Below, one piece after another: positions 1 through 11,712 of a stretch of 64,000 nucleotides of DNA. Position 1 is the first letter of the stretch. Each line of letters opens with the position of its first letter. The notes below the pieces were generated by a model, which was not told the origin of the DNA, did not search any database, and worked only from the letters and a program-made list of their open reading frames with translations. The DNA is from Pseudonocardia kunmingensis (lineage in GTDB: Bacteria > Actinomycetota > Actinomycetes > Mycobacteriales > Pseudonocardiaceae), in NCBI RefSeq assembly GCF_006716445.1, contig NZ_VFPA01000005.1:1-64000 (forward strand), in the 5' to 3' direction. The translations under genes were made by a program, and so were the position numbers.

Positions 1-562
1 AGCCCGAGACGCCGCGGACACCACCCGGCCCGTAGACGGGGCTCGGCCGGATCCCGGCGGCCAGCAGGCCGTGCGTCGTGCGGTACACCTGGGCGAGCCG
101 TTCGAGGTACAGCTTCCCGGCGCCGTAGAGCGGCATCCCGGGCGCGAGGTGGGTGGCCGCGTCCTCGGTCAGCGGGAGCTCCCCGGGGGCGTACATGGCG
201 TCCGAGCCGTACACGGCGATCGAGCTGGCGAGCACCACGCGCTGCACCCCGAACAGCCGCGCGGCCTCCAGCACCACGGCGCTGCCCTGCACGTTCAGCT
301 GGGTGGCGGGGTAGGGCTGCCGGTTGCTCGCCTCGCCCAGGCTGTAGGCCAGGTGGACGATCGCGTCCGCCTCCTTCGCCGCGGCGCCGACGTCGGCGAA
401 GGACAGCACGTCGCCCCGCACGACGTCGACGTCCCCGGCCCTGGCGGCCGCCACGGGATCAGGAGCGACGTCGAACAGCCGGACGGCGTGCCCCCGCTCG
501 GCGAGCTTGCGGCCGGTCAGGCTGCCGATGACCCCGGTGCCCCCGGTGACCAGTACTCGCAT
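1..562 (-). CDS. NAD-dependent epimerase/dehydratase, partial
   Basis: The frame runs off the left edge, so only the N-terminal 187 codons are visible. It opens with VTGGTGVIGS, the Rossmann glycine loop of extended short-chain dehydrogenases that binds NAD(P). LASSIAVYG and YGAGKLYLE match the catalytic Ser and Tyr-x-x-x-Lys. A strong ribosome site (GAGGAGGAGAC) sits just before the ATG. The family acts on nucleotide sugars or other hydroxy/keto substrates in the cytosol, and the substrate cannot be told from a partial sequence. Unlike the genes that follow, the visible part has no frameshift. Confidence 0.85.
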   Translation of the reverse strand, partial: MRVLVTGGTGVIGSLTGRKLAERGHAVRLFDVAPDPVAAARAGDVDVVRGDVLSFADVGAAAKEADAIVHLAYSLGEASNRQPYPATQLNVQGSAVVLEAARLFGVQRVVLASSIAVYGSDAMYAPGELPLTEDAATHLAPGMPLYGAGKLYLERLAQVYRTTHGLLAAGIRPSPVYGPGGVRGVSG

Positions 563-579
563 GTCTCCTCCTCGTCCTC

Positions 580-1854
580 TCAGGCGGCCATGTCCGCCGT
601 GAGCTGCCCGGCGTAGGTGCGGAAGTCGACCTCGAGCCGGTAGCGCTCCGAGCCCACGAAGCTCGCCTCCACCCACCGCCGGTGCGCGGCGATCTCGCGG
701 GCCATCTCCTCCTTGCCGGGCAGCGCCACCTCGCCGGTCAGCACCCGCGCGATCCACCGGCCCTGGACCTCGACCAGCGGGATCGTCGGGCCGACCGGCT
801 GCACCAGGCCGGCGAAGTGCAGGCCGGGCACGTCGGGGTGCACGATCCGCCGGTAGAGCCGCGCGCCCCGCTCCGCACCGGCGACCAGGTCCTCGGACAG
901 GAACGGGAACGACTGGTCGTAGCCGGTCGCGTAGATCACCACGTCCGCGGTGACGGCCGTGCCGTCGGTGAACCGGACCTCGCGACCGTCGAGCTCGGCG
1001 ATGTCGGGCCGCATCCGGATCCAGTCGTAGGCCACGTACGGCAGCAGCTCCTGGCCGATCGTCGCGTGCTCGCGGTGGATCGGGTGGCGGGGCCTGGGCA
1101 CCCCGAACCGCTCCTGCGGCCCGACGGCGACCCGGGCGATCGTCTTGACCAGGTTGCGGGCGACGGGCGTCGGCAGCCGCAGCGTGCGGGTGAAGAAACC
1201 CGACCAGCGGTCGGTCGGCACGCCGAGGAGGTACTTCGGCAGGATCCAGGCGCTGCGCCGGGTCGAGAGGTGGACCTGGCCCGCGACGCGGGCGAGGTCG
1301 ACGGCGATGTCGCAGGCCGAGTTGCCCATCCCGACCACCACGACCGTCTTCCCGCTGAGCGGCTCCGGCGTCCGGTAGTCGTGCGAGTGCATCTCCTCGC
1401 CGGTGAACGTCCCCGGGAACGCCGGGCGGCGGGGCACGCTGAGGTGGCCGTTGGCGACGATCACGGCGTCGTACTCACCGGTGTCGTGCCCGCCGGCGCC
1501 GTGCCGGTCGGTCGGACGCCCAAGCGACCCACCTGCTCCACAGCGGCTGACATCGGGGTAGGTCTGCACAGCTCGGCTACCCCAACTCGGACGCGTAGCG
1601 CTCGAGGTCTCCAGCTACTGGCGGGCCCGAAGGACGGCGGGCCAGCCCCGCGGCCCGGGAAGTCGGGTAGGGCGAGGCTGCGGGAGATGGTTGTCGATCT
1701 GCAGGGAGCGGTACGACGACGAGTCCGCTGCGTGTCGTAGCGACCAGACCGCGAGCTCCGAGCCCTCTCGACCAGTCGAATGTCCACGACTCGCTGTTCC
1801 AGGCTCTTCGCCACGGTACCCGGAGGCGCCCTCGCCCACGATGCAGGCTTTCAT
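580..1854 (-). pseudogene. Flavin-containing monooxygenase (FMO/BVMO-like), frameshifted 5' part
   Basis: The family oxygenates carbonyl, N- or S-containing substrates using FAD and NADPH. The last ~310 codons (below about 1510) are one clean frame with the NADPH-binding loop VVVVGMGNSACDIAVDLA and the FMO motif VIYATGYDQSFPF. The first ~115 codons are scattered over three frames: MKACIVGEGASG (the FAD loop, normally GxGxxG) begins at 1854, SSYRSLQIDN lies in the same frame, and pieces such as ALPDFPGRG and DLERYASELG lie in the other two. Summed over frames the gene has the normal FMO length (about 425 codons). This is either decay or sequence error. The longest open frame begins only at 1569 and lacks the FAD site. 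Confidence 0.75.
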
Positions 1855-1953
1855 CCACACCTGACATTCTCTTCCAATTCATTTCTAAAGTACGTCGGGA
1901 GAATATGCAGCGCGCGACTCCGGTGTCAACCAGATGTGCTAGGGATCTGCCGC

Positions 1954-2546
1954 GTGACCAGCGACGGAGCGGAGAAACCCGCGGCGATCCCAGATCATCG
2001 AGGTCGCCACCGAGCTCTTCGACAGGCGCGGCTACCACGAGACGACGATGCAGGCGATCGCCGATGTGCCGGCATCCGCAAGGCGTCCCTCTACTACTAC
2101 TTCCGCAGCAAGGAGGACATACTCGTCGAGCTGCACGAGACCCTGATGACCGTCGTCATCCGGCAGCACAGCGACCGCCTCGCGGCCGGGCGGCTCGGGC
2201 CGCCGGACCTGCCTGCGCGGCCATGATGCGCGACGTCATCGGGCTGATGGAGTCCCACCCGGGCCACCTGCGGATCTTCTTCGAGAGCTACCGGGCGCTC
2301 CCCCTCGACGTCCGCGAGTCCGTGTCGGCCCAGCGCTCCGCGTACCGCCGGATGGTCACCGACGTCCTGGTCGCCGGGCAGAAGGAGGGCGAGTTCGCGG
2401 ACGTGGACCCGGAGATGGCCGCCATCGCCGTGCTGTCCCTGATGAACTGGACCTACCAGTGGTTCCGCCGCAGCGGCCCGCTCACGGCCGAGGAGGTGGC
2501 CGACCGGCTCTGGCAGATGCTGTTGAACGGGATCGCCCCCCGGTGA
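1954..2546 (+). pseudogene. TetR-family regulator with about three frameshifts
   Basis: The helix-turn-helix pieces are recognisable but lie in different frames. SQIIEVATELFDRRGYHET is followed, after a one-base loss in GATGTGCC near 2068, by AGIRKASLYYYFRSKEDI. A further shift near 2215 leads into MMRDVIGLMESHPGHLRIFF and an intact C-terminal ligand domain ending at 2546. The GTG at 1954 is a likely start because TAGGGA, a possible -10 for a leaderless message, lies a few bases upstream in an unusually AT-rich stretch (about 1860-1950). It is transcribed away from the monooxygenase gene and was probably the local repressor. As read, no functional protein would be made. Confidence 0.72.
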
Positions 2547-2573
2547 GCGGGCTCGGGCCTGCGGGTGGGTGGG

Positions 2574-3389
2574 CTACCCCCGCGGCGGTGTCGCGGTGAG
2601 GTCGATGACCAGGTCGCCCGTGCCCGGCACGGCGAGGTGGCCGCTCCGTGACGCGGGGGTCGTGCCCGGGCACGACGACACCGCCCGGCCCGGCCAGCTC
2701 GCGCAGCCGGTCGAAGGCCCGGTACATGTCGGGCAGGTCGCAGACGACGCCGTAGGGCTTGTCCTCGCCGAGGTTGGCGTAGAAGTGGCTCGCGTCCGAA
2801 CGCGAGCACCCGCACGCCGTCGTCGGTCTGTCACGCGCACCACCTGCGTGCCCGGCGTGTGCCCACCGACCAGGTGCAGGCCGACGCCGGGGGCGACGGC
2901 GGCGTCGCCCTCCATGACCTCGACGCGGCCGTCGTCGACGAGTCGGCGGATCGTGGGCGAGGTCGTCGGGGTCGAGCAGGTGCGCGAACCCGCCCCGGCG
3001 GGCCATGGGCGAGGACCAGAACTCGAGCTCGCGCCGCTGCCGCCAGATCCGCGCCGCGGGGTAGGCGCCGACGAAACCGGTGTGGTCGTAGTGCAGGTGC
3101 GTCAGCACGAGATCGGAGACGTCCCCGGGCTCGCGGCCGAGGCGGCGGAGCAGGTCGACCGGGGGTGGCGAGGTAGGGCCGGTCCCCCCGGCGCCCGGCC
3201 GTGTCCCGGGGTGAACCCGGCGTCGACGACGACCGTGCGGTCGCCGTCGAAGGACGACCCAGGTGAAGTAGTCGATGGGCCACGGGTCCATGCACCCGCC
3301 GGATGGGCCGTAGAAGTGCTCCCCGCGGACCGACGCGGTGCGGTAGGCGTACCGGAGGGCGAAGACCCCCGGGAGGCGCGGCGGTACAC
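2574..3389 (-). pseudogene. Metallo-beta-lactamase-fold lactonase, multiply frameshifted
   Basis: Family members of the AttM/AiiA type open lactone rings using two zinc ions. The metal motif LTHLHYDHTG is plain, and HFYGPSGGCMDPWPIDYF upstream and GLHLVGGHTPGTQVV, SDASHFYANLGEDKPYG and VVVPGHDPRV downstream fit the family order. These pieces occupy all three frames, needing at least four indels. A GTG near 3389 is the likely start and TAG at 2574 the stop. With the adjoining dehydrogenases it suggests breakdown of a lactone or ester. I cannot assign the natural substrate. Confidence 0.65.
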
Positions 3390-3441
3390 GACCCGGTCCT
3401 CGCTTCGAAGGTACAGCGGCCGCCCGGCACACGCCCTCCCA

Positions 3442-4315
3442 TCAGCGTGGGCAGACGGCGGCATAGTCGGCCCGCCCGAGCCCGGCGCGAGTGCCAGGTC
3501 GTAGACGCTCTGGGCGGCCTGCGTTGGCGAACAGCGGGTGTGCCCGACCGCTGAGCCATGGCGAGGTCCGGAGCGCTGGAGTCCTTGCGCGCCGCCTCAG
3601 CGGCATGCCGCCCGCGTACTCCCCGCTCGCCACCCGCTCCATGACGCGATTGGGTCAGCGGGGCGCAGCGAGACCAGCCGTCGGCCGTCTCGAGGGGACG
3701 GCAGCCACGTCCGCGAGGGTCGCCGCCCTCCGCGCCTGGCCATCGCGAACGCCTCCACGAGGACGACCATGACGGCGTGCAGGCTGACACCGTTGTTGAC
3801 GACTGGCCGCCATCCCGTTGCCGAGGTCGCGCGAATCGGGACCAGCCTGCGAGCCGCCGAGGGCGTCGAGGGACGCCGCGGGCCGACTCGACGTCGGTCG
3901 TGCTCCGCCGGACGAGCAGCGTGGCGGTGCCGCTTTCCATCTGCGCAGACGCCGACAGGATCGCGCAGCGTCGAGCACCCCGGCGCCGGCCGGCGCCACA
4001 GCGGCGCCCACTCACGCACGTCGGTCGGCAGGACCGTGCTCGTCTCTGACGACGAGGGTGCCCTGGCTGATCGTGCCGGCCAGGTCGCCGAGCACCGACC
4101 GGGACACGCGGGGTTCGGCAGGCACAGCACGATCGTGTCGCAGGCGGCGAGGTCGTCGAGCCGGTCGGTGGTGTGACCCGCTCGTGCGCCTCCGCCATGG
4201 CGCGCCGCTCCACGGAGATTGTCTTACGCGAGGACGTCGTGCGCCGTCGCCAGGCGGCCCGCCACGGGCAGCCCATCTGGCCGAGCCCGCAGAGGTCGAT
4301 CCGGGTGGTGGTCAT
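3442..4315 (-). pseudogene. 3-hydroxyisobutyrate dehydrogenase-like NAD(P) enzyme, frameshifted
   Basis: The start MTTTRIDLCGLGQMG carries the GxGxMG-type dinucleotide loop of the beta-hydroxyacid dehydrogenase family. ILSASAQMESGTATLLV resembles the substrate-binding segment, and VVNNGVSLHAVMVVLVEAFA contains the family's K/N-x-x-N helix, although the preceding Lys has been altered by a shift. The C-terminal piece ends LGRADYAAVCPR at 3442. At least five frame changes are needed to read through. The start lies just after the aldehyde dehydrogenase stop, so both were probably one transcript. Confidence 0.62.
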
Positions 4316-4326
4316 GCCGGCCTCCG

Positions 4327-5798
4327 TCAGCCTTGATCGCGAACGGGTCCCGGACCTCGTCGGAGAGGTCGATGAGCACGTTCTTGGTGTGCAGGTACTC
4401 GTCGATGGCCTCGACGCCGCGCTCCCGCCCGTACCCGGACTTCTTCACGACGCCGAAGGGTGCCTGTGCGGCGCTGTAGCGGTAGGTGTTCACCCAGACC
4501 GTGCCCGCGGCGAGCTCGCGCGCGGACCCGGTGTGCGCGGGAGACATCCGAGGTCCAGATTGCCGCTGGGCCAGCCCGTACTCGGTCACGTTGGCAGATG
4601 GCGAGGCCTCCTCCTCGTCGGCGACCGGTGGTGTGGCGAGCACGGGTCCGAAGACCTCCTGCTGGCGAGGTCCGACGCCGGATCGACGTGCGCGAAGACC
4701 GTCGGCTCGACGAAGGAGCCGCGGCGAGGTTCGGCGTCGTCGGGAATGCCACCGCCGGTCAGCAGCTGCGCACCGTCGGTGCGGGCGCGGCCGATGCGGT
4801 CGAGATCCGCATCCGCTGCGCCTGGCTCGCCACCGGGCCATCTGGGTGGCGTCGTCGGTCGGGTCGCCGAGCACGATGCGACGGGCGGTCTCGGCGACCT
4901 GCTCGCACGACCGGTCGTGGACTCGCTCGTGCACCAGCAGCCGGCTGCCGGCGATGCAGGTCTGGCCACCGGCGGCGAAGATGCCGGCCACCGCCACGGG
5001 TAGCGCCCGCTCGAGGTCCGCGTCGTCGAAGACGATGTTGGCGGACTTGCCGCCCAGCTCCAGCGTCACCGGGACGAGCGCCGCCGTCGCGGCGCGCTGG
5101 ATCGCCTGACCGGTCTCGACGGAGCCGGTGAAGCTGATCCGGCCCAGCCGGGGGTCGGTGGTGAGCGCGACGCCGGCCTCCGCGCCGCCGGTGACGATGT
5201 TGACCACTCCGTCGGGGAAGCCCGCCTCGGTCACCAGCTCGGCCATCCGCAGTGTGGTCAGCGGAGCCAGCTCGCTCGGCTTGACCACGACGGTGCAGCC
5301 GGCGGCCAGGGCCGGGGCGAGCTTGTTGGCCAACAGCTGCATGGGCGAGTTCCAGGCGGTGATCAGCGCGGCGACGCCGACCGGCTCGCGCACCGTGTAG
5401 TCGAACGTGTCCCACGCGTCGAGCGGCACCGTACGGCCGTGGATCTTGTCGGCGAGTCCGGCGAAGAAGCGGTAGTTGCGGGCCGCGAACCGGGCCTGCG
5501 TGCGGGTCTCCCGCAGGAGCTTGCCGTTGTCCGAGGTCTCCAGCAGTGCCAACTCCTCGGCGTCCCGTTCGAGGAGGTCGGCGAGGAGGTGCATGAGCCG
5601 GGCGCGCTCGGCGCCGGAGGTGCGTCGCCAGGCCCGGAAGGCGTCCGTCGCCGCGGTGACGGCGTCGTGGACCTGGTCGGCCGTGGCGTCGGCGATCCGG
5701 CCGAGCTCCCGGCCGTCGACGGGACTGGTGACCGCCATCGACGTGGCGGGGTCGACCGCGGGCCGGCCGCCGCCGATGAGCATCCGGGTGTCAGTCAC
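4327..5798 (-). pseudogene. NAD(P)-dependent aldehyde dehydrogenase, frameshifted in its C-terminal third
   Basis: The first ~310 codons are clean: a GTG start at 5798, AWNSPMQLLANKLAPALAAG, the Glu motif LELGGKSANIVF and the nucleophile segment AAGGQTCIAGSRL. After IVLGDPTDDATQM (near 4855) a G appears missing, and the continuation SQAQRM is in another frame. Later pieces EVFGPVLATP and GTVWVNTYRYSAAQAPFG again sit in the first frame, followed by normal C-terminal sequence DLSDEVRDPFAIK. This family oxidises aldehydes to acids. The start overlaps the hydrolase stop, which is typical of an operon. Confidence 0.75.
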
Positions 5799-7036
5799 GG
5801 GGTCCTCCGAGGTGCTGGAGCGCACGGGCGAGATGGGGCGCGAACGCGGCCGGGTTCTCGCAGATGGGGAAGTGGCCGAGACCGGGCATCTCCCAGAACA
5901 CCGCGCCCGGTATCCGCGTGGCGGTCTGCTCGGACATCCTCGGCGTGCACGAGTAGTCGTACTCCCCGGTCATCATCACCACCGGGCAGGTGGCGGTGTC
6001 GATGTGCGGCACCTTCTCGGTGCCGTCCCAGTCGCCGCTGTAGAAGTCGATGTCCCCGGCGAACGCGCCCGCACCGCCCTGCGAGTAGGTCCAGAGGATG
6101 TCCTCCCGGCAGGACCGCGGGCTGCGGGGGGCGATCAGTCCGGCGATCCACTCGGGCACGAAGGTCGCGGGTGTCGACGCGTGGGTCGCGAGCCCACGGC
6201 GTGGTCCGGCCGGGCACCTTCTCGCTCGCCTCCACAGGCGATCACGCCGCGGAACGCCTCCGGCGCCCGGTAGGCCATCTCGAGGCAGACCTCGCCCGCC
6301 ATGGAGGCACCCAGCAGGATCGGGCGGTCGAGGCCGAGCGCCCGGACGACCGCGAGGATCGTGTCGCCGTACCGGGACGTCGTCAGCGTCCACGACCCGA
6401 TCGGGCCCGGCAGCCGGCCGGACGAGCCGTGGCCGGCAGGTCGAACGCGATCACCTCGTGCCGGGCCGTGAGGGCGGCGTCCGACATCAGGGCGTGCGCC
6501 TGCCGCGAGTCGGCGCCTGCGGTGTGGAGCACGAGCAGCGGGGTGCCCGTGCCGGCCGTGGCGACGTGCAGGTCCACCGGCGAGCCCTCCACCTCGGCCG
6601 TGACGTACCGCTCGCTGATGCGGGAGCGGTCGATCTCCGGGTCGGGGTCGGGCGCGGGCGGGCCGTGCAGCAGCTCCCGGCCGAGTGCCAGGACCCGGTG
6701 GACGATCCGGGCGTGCTGCGCGTACGCGCGTTCGTCCCCCTCGACGAGGGTGCCCGGGACGCGCATGCGCATCGCCAGGAAGTGGTGGTGGCAGGGCTGC
6801 GGGTCGGGCGCGAAGAACCGGGCCCACGCGTCCGGCGTCGCCGCGAGCTCGAACTCTGGCGTTCCCGAGCCGAGGGCGAACCGGCCACGGTCGCAGGTGA
6901 CCACGACCCGCGCCCCGTCGGACCGCACCGCGAACGTCACCGCGGCGTCGCGGCCCGCGACCTGGAGCTCGGGATCGGTGGCGCAGCGGTGGACCCAGGC
7001 GGGCGCGTCGGAGAACGGCGTGCGCGTCGCCGTCAT
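5791..7036 (-). pseudogene. Alpha/beta hydrolase with ~150-residue N-terminal extension, frameshifted
   Basis: The N-terminal ~200 codons from the ATG at 7036 are clean. They hold a region of about 150 residues that I do not recognise with certainty (it has a sterol-carrier-like look), then the start of an alpha/beta hydrolase fold (LLVLHTAGADSR). After EVIAFDLP near 6440 the frame changes to one carrying the nucleophile elbow LLGASMAGEV, and near 6230 it changes back to one ending with the catalytic-His segment PGLGHFPICENP. The gene sits between the symporter and the aldehyde dehydrogenase with overlapping ends, so it was part of the same catabolic operon. Confidence 0.65.
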
Positions 7037-8383
7037 GACGCTGCACCGTGCGGGTCGCGGGCGCGACAGTCGTCGTCCTCGAAGCGACGTCCGGGCCCGG
7101 TGGCGACCCAGACCGCGACGAACGTGAGCAGCGACACGAAGATGACGTACGGCGGGATCGCGACGGCGCCGCGCCGGCACCGGTCGCGACCAGCGCGGTC
7201 AGGATCAGCGGGGCGAACCCGCCACCGAGGATGCCGCCGATCTGGTACCCGAGCGACGCGCCGCTGTAGCGGACCTCGGGCGAGAAGAGCTCGGCGAAGA
7301 GCGTCGCCAGCGGCCCGTACATGAGCGGGTGGATGAACGAGAGGCCCACGACGGAGGTGATGCCCAGGACGACGGCGGAATCGGCCGCCTCGTTGACGAG
7401 GAAGAACGGGTAGGCGTAGAGCGCGAGGAGCACCGTGCCGGTGAGGAACACCGTGCGACGGCCGAACCGGTCGGACAACGCCGCGGCACCGGGGTGGTGA
7501 CGATCGCGATCGTGCCGGCGATCGCGACGATCGTCAGCACGACGGGACGCTCGATCCCCAGCTCGGTGGTGGCGTAGGTGAGCATGAAGGTCGCGAACAG
7601 GTAGAAGTTCACGAACGGCGCGAGACAGGTCGCGATGGCGAGCAGGATGTTGAGCGGGTGCCGGCGGATCGCGTCGAGCAGCGGCATCGAGGACGTCCGT
7701 CCGGCCTTCTCCACGGCGGTGAAGGCAGGGCTCTCGACGACGCGCAGCCGGATGAACAGGCCCACGACCACCAGCACCGCGCTGAACAGGAACGGCAGGC
7801 GCCAGCCCCAGGAGGTGAACTGCTCGCTCGGGAGGAGGGAGACCAGGCCGAACGCCAGTGTGGACAGCACCAGGCCCGCCGGTGATCCCGTCTGCGTCCA
7901 ACTGCCGGCCAGGCCGCGCCGCCCCTTCTCGGCGTGCTCGACCGACATGAGCACCGCGCCGCCCCACTCACCGCCGACGGCGAAGCCCTGGAGCAGGCGC
8001 AGCACGATGAGCAGGATCGGAGCAGCCACGCCGATCTGCCCGTAGGTGGGCAGGAGGCCGATGAGGGTCGTCGCGACGCCCATCCCGACCAGGCTCCAGA
8101 TGAGCATCTTCTTGCGGCCGAGGCGATCCCCGAAATGACCGAAGACGACGCCACCGATCGGCCGGGCGAGGAACCCGGCGGCGAAGGTGCCGAACGCGGC
8201 GATGGTGCCGACGGCGGGGTCGAAGGACGGGAAGAACAGCTGGTTGAAGATCAGCGCCGCTGCGGTGCCGTAGAGGTAGAAGTCGTACCACTCGATCGCC
8301 GTGCCGATGAAGCTCGCACGGACGACCCGGCGCCGCATCCGTGCCGTGCCGACGTCCATGCCCGGCGTTGCGTTCTGCGTCAT
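7033..8383 (-). pseudogene. MFS metabolite:H+ symporter (MHS family), frameshifted C-terminal half
   Basis: Family members import organic acids or betaines with protons. The N-terminal ~300 codons are intact and typical: FIGTAIEWYDFYLYGTAAAL, then FGHFGDRLGRKKML (the loop 2-3 signature) and LLQGFAVGGEWGGAV. Near 7490 one base is lost and the remaining helices continue in another frame (SDRFGRRTVFLTG, YSGASLGYQIGGILGGGFAP). A second change near 7170 leads to the true C-terminus, whose TGA overlaps the hydrolase ATG. The start at 8383 begins a roughly 140-bp divergent region with a TGTATACA palindrome. Confidence 0.75.
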
Positions 8384-8440
8384 CGTCGACCTTCCCGCGG
8401 CATCGTCACCGCTGGACGCTTCGAGCTCAGTGTGTACCTT

Positions 8441-8448
8441 TGTATACA
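8441..8448. promoter_or_regulatory. TGTATACA palindrome upstream of the MHS symporter
   Basis: A perfect 8-bp palindrome lies 58 bp upstream of the symporter ATG, inside the only AT-richer stretch between the symporter and the CaiB gene. GTATAC cores are known operators of several GntR/FCD repressors, and a GntR-type gene closes this cluster at 12.0-12.7 kb. Binding by that protein is a guess. Confidence 0.35.
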
Positions 8449-8524
8449 GTGCCGGTTCCGCGACGGCAAGCAGGACCGAGGAGCGGAACCGACGTCCGAC
8501 CACGCACGCTGCGGGACGCGGTGC

Positions 8525-9553
8525 TCAGGAGCTGAACAGCACCGGGAACCGGTAGAGCCGCCCCGCCTCCGGGTGCCGGAACACCCCGGCCGGTCCCCTC
8601 CGCCTCGGCGGCGTCGAGCGCGTCGCCCGGGCCGAGCACCGGCGCGACCGGGACGCCGCAGGCGCTCAGCTCCGCGACGACCGCCCGCCCGTCGCGGGTC
8701 AGCACGGCATCGGCGATGGCCGCGTTGATCTCGGTGGTCGCGGCTCGTCGGGCAGCGTGCCGCGCCCATCGGGGGTCGGTCCACTCGACCAGCCCCAGCC
8801 CGCGCACCAGCCCTGCCCAGAAGTGGTCCTCGATGGCCGCGATCGCCACCGCGGTGCCGTCCGCGCACGCGAACGTGCCGTACCCCGGCCGGCTCAGCGC
8901 GCTCGCGCGCTGCTCGGACACGTCGGAGAGGCCGTTGTGCGCGAACCCGCCGAGCCTCGGTTGAGCCAGTGCGCGAGGCAGTCCCGGATCGAGACGTCCA
9001 CGCAGAGCCCCCGGCCGGTGCGGTCGCGGTGTCGCAGGGCGGCCAGCGTGGCCGACGTGGCGTACATCGCGGCGCAGAGGTCCGCGACGGGGACGCCGGG
9101 GCCCCACTCCGGTGGGCCGCCCGGCCGCCCGGCCAGCGACAGCACGCCTGCGTAGGCGGCATAGGTGTTGTCGTGGCCGGGCTCGTCCGACAGCGGGCCG
9201 TGCTGGCCGAACCCGGACAGCGACACGTAGACCAGCTGCGGGTGGCGCTGCGTCAGCCGCTCCGGGCCGAACCCGAGCCGTTCCAGCACCCGGGGCCGGA
9301 AGCCCTCGACCACGACGTCGGCGGTGGCGACCAGCTCCGCCACCCGCCGGCGGTCGGCGTCGTCGCGCAGGTCCGCGGTGACGTGCTCCTTGCCCCGGTT
9401 CACCGCCGCGAACAGGCCCGGCCCCAGCGCACGCGCGTTGTCGCCGCCCGGCCGCTCCACCTTGATCACCCGAGCGCCGAGCTCGACCAGGTTCTGGGTG
9501 AAGAACGGTCCGGGGAGGAGCTCGCTGAAGTCGACGACGACGAGGTCCGCCAA
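8525..9553 (-). pseudogene. CaiB/BaiF family CoA-transferase, two frameshifts
   Basis: Class III CoA-transferases move CoA between carboxylic acids. The start (MADLVVVDFSELLPGPF, ATG at 9553) and ~200 codons are clean: TQNLVELGARVIKVERPGGD is the CoA-binding opening, AAVNRGKEHVTADLRDD carries the conserved region before the catalytic Asp, and GVPVADLCAAMYA follows. Near 8950 the frame shifts to one with GFAHNGLSDVSEQR and continues to EAEGTG, and near 8600 it shifts again to end VFRHPEAGRLYRFPVLFSS. The length summed over frames is ~342 codons, near normal for short members. It lies just downstream of the CoA ligase and shares its direction. Confidence 0.75.
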
Positions 9554-9560
9554 GAGGTGT

Positions 9561-11712
9561 TCAGCAGATCACGAGGCCCGTCCGAGGCCACGGTGACCAG
9601 GGCGTCGAGTACGACGACGCGGGCCTCGTCACCGTCCGCAGGCCGCACCCGCACCGGGTTGAGGTCGATCTCCTCGATCTGGTGGGCGTGCGCGACGACG
9701 AGGTCGGAGACCGCGACGAGCAGGGTCGACGAACCCGTCGACGTCGCAGGCGGGCCTGCCGCGGGCTCCTGTCAGCAGGGCGTGGCACCGCAGGGCGGCC
9801 ACCATCTCCTCGGCCTGGGGCCTGCCCACCGGCAGCAGCCGCCGCTGCACGTCGTCGAGCAGCTCCACGAGCACCCCTCCCGCGCCGACCGTGAGCAGGT
9901 GCCCGAACACCGGGTCGCGGTGCACCCCCACGATCATCTCGACGCCGTCGGCAGGCACCATGCGCTCGACGAGCACCCCGCCGGTCGCCGCGTGCGGCGC
10001 CTTGAGCGCGACGTGCTCGGTGACCTGCCGCCACGCGTCCTCGGCCGCGGCACCCGACCCGACGTCGACAGCGACGCCCCCGACGTCGGACTTGTGCGGT
10101 AGCTCGGAGCTGACGATCTTGACGACCACGGGGCAGCCCAGCCGTTCGCGGCCGCGCGAGCCGCCGGAGCGCTCTGCACGACCTCCCCGTCCGGCACCGG
10201 CACGCCCGCCGCCGACAGCCAGGCCTTCGCCCGTGGCTCGGTGTCCACGGCGGAAGCGCCGCGACCGTCCCCGGCTCGTCGGCACGCAACAGCAGCGGCA
10301 CCGCAGGTGGGTGCGCCTCGGCGGCGGCCCGCCACCGGCCGTACTCGGCCCAGCGGCGCACCGCCAGCACCGCTTTGGTGAGGCTGCGCGGCGAGCAGAA
10401 GCTCGCGTCCGCCAGTACCTGCCACCCCGGGCCGCGGCGGTCGCTCATCCAGACCGGGACGATGGGGACGTCCGTCTGCTCCTGCGCGGCGGCGATGGCC
10501 CGCGACGAGGTGGCCGAGCGCTCTGCGTAGTCCAGCGGGATCGGCATCAGCACGAGGTCGACGCCGGGATCCCCGGCCACGGTGCGCAGTGCGCGATCGA
10601 ACAGACCGGGCTCGGAGATCGTCGTGGCCGTCGTGTCCACCGGGTTGTCGACGGCGGCGAAGGCCGGGAGGTCCGCCCGCAGCGAGGCTCTGGTGTCGTC
10701 GGCGAGCTCGGCGGGCTCGAGGTCCGCCGAACCCACGAGGTCGGCGGCGAGTGACAGCGCCCCGCCGGACGCGCCGAACAGGGCGACGCGGGTCCGCGCG
10801 GGCGGGGTCGCCCTGGCCAGCAGCCAGGCCACGTCCACCAGCTCGTCGGTGTCGCGGACCTCGACCACGCCCAGCTGCGCCAGCACGGCGCTGTTCACCG
10901 CGGCGGAGCCGGCCATCGCCGCGGTGTGGGACTGCACGGCGCGCTCGCCGTAGGCGGAGTGCCCGACCTTCAGCGTGACGACCGGTTTGCCCGCCTCCGC
11001 CGCGGCGCGCAGGGCCGCGAGCAGGCGGGCGCCGTCCCGATGCCCTCGAACAGGGGTGACGATCACCCGGATCGCCGGGTCGGCGGCCATGTGGTGCACG
11101 AAGTCGGCCACGTCCAGGTCGACCCATTGCCCAACGACGCCCACAGCGCCGCGCCCGACCCGCGCACCCCGGACTGCAGTATGTTGCGCCCGAGGCCGCC
11201 CCCCTGCGTCGCGATGCCCAGCGGCCCGCTCGTGCGGGTCGTCGGCGAACGCCGGCGAGAACGTCATGCCGATGCGGTCGGCGAGGTTGGTCAGACCGGG
11301 GCAGTTCGGGCCGTAGATGCGCATGCCCGACGTCCGCGCGATCCCGCGCATCTCCTCCTGCAGCGCGCGGCCGGCCTCGCCGGTCTCGCTGAACCCGGAG
11401 GTCAGCACGATCGCGAACCGCACTCTCCTTCGCCGCGCACTGCCGCAGCGCGTCCAGGACGCCGGGCCGCCGGGATGCAGACCACGGCGACGTCGGGCGC
11501 CTCCGGCAGCGCGGCCACGTCGGGATGGCACACCCGGCCGCCGATCTCGCGACGGCGCGGGTTCACCAGATGGACCCGGCCACGGAACTCCGAGGCCTCC
11601 ACCAGGTTGTCCCACGGTCAGCTTGCCGATGCTGCCCGGGGTTGTCCGAGGCGCCGATCAGCGCCACGGACTCCGGGCGGACGAGGCGCGACAGGTCGGG
11701 GAACTCGATCAC
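9561..11712 (-). pseudogene. ADP-forming acyl-CoA synthetase (acetate-CoA ligase family), multiply frameshifted
   Basis: These two-part enzymes make acyl-CoA from acid, ATP and CoA. The N-terminal CoA-binding domain starts VIEFPDLSRLVRPESVALIG at the GTG at 11712. A ligase domain follows, with GMRIYGPNCPGLTNL and the histidine-loop segment VQSHTAAMAGSAAVN, then the ATP-grasp part, GCPVVVKIVSSELPHKSDVG and GVLVERMVPADGVEMIVG. The total (~715 codons) is normal, but at least five frame changes (about 11.6, 11.45, 11.15, 10.27 and 9.75 kb) separate the pieces. The GTG overlaps the stop of the acyl-CoA dehydrogenase remnant upstream, so the two were translationally coupled. Confidence 0.72.
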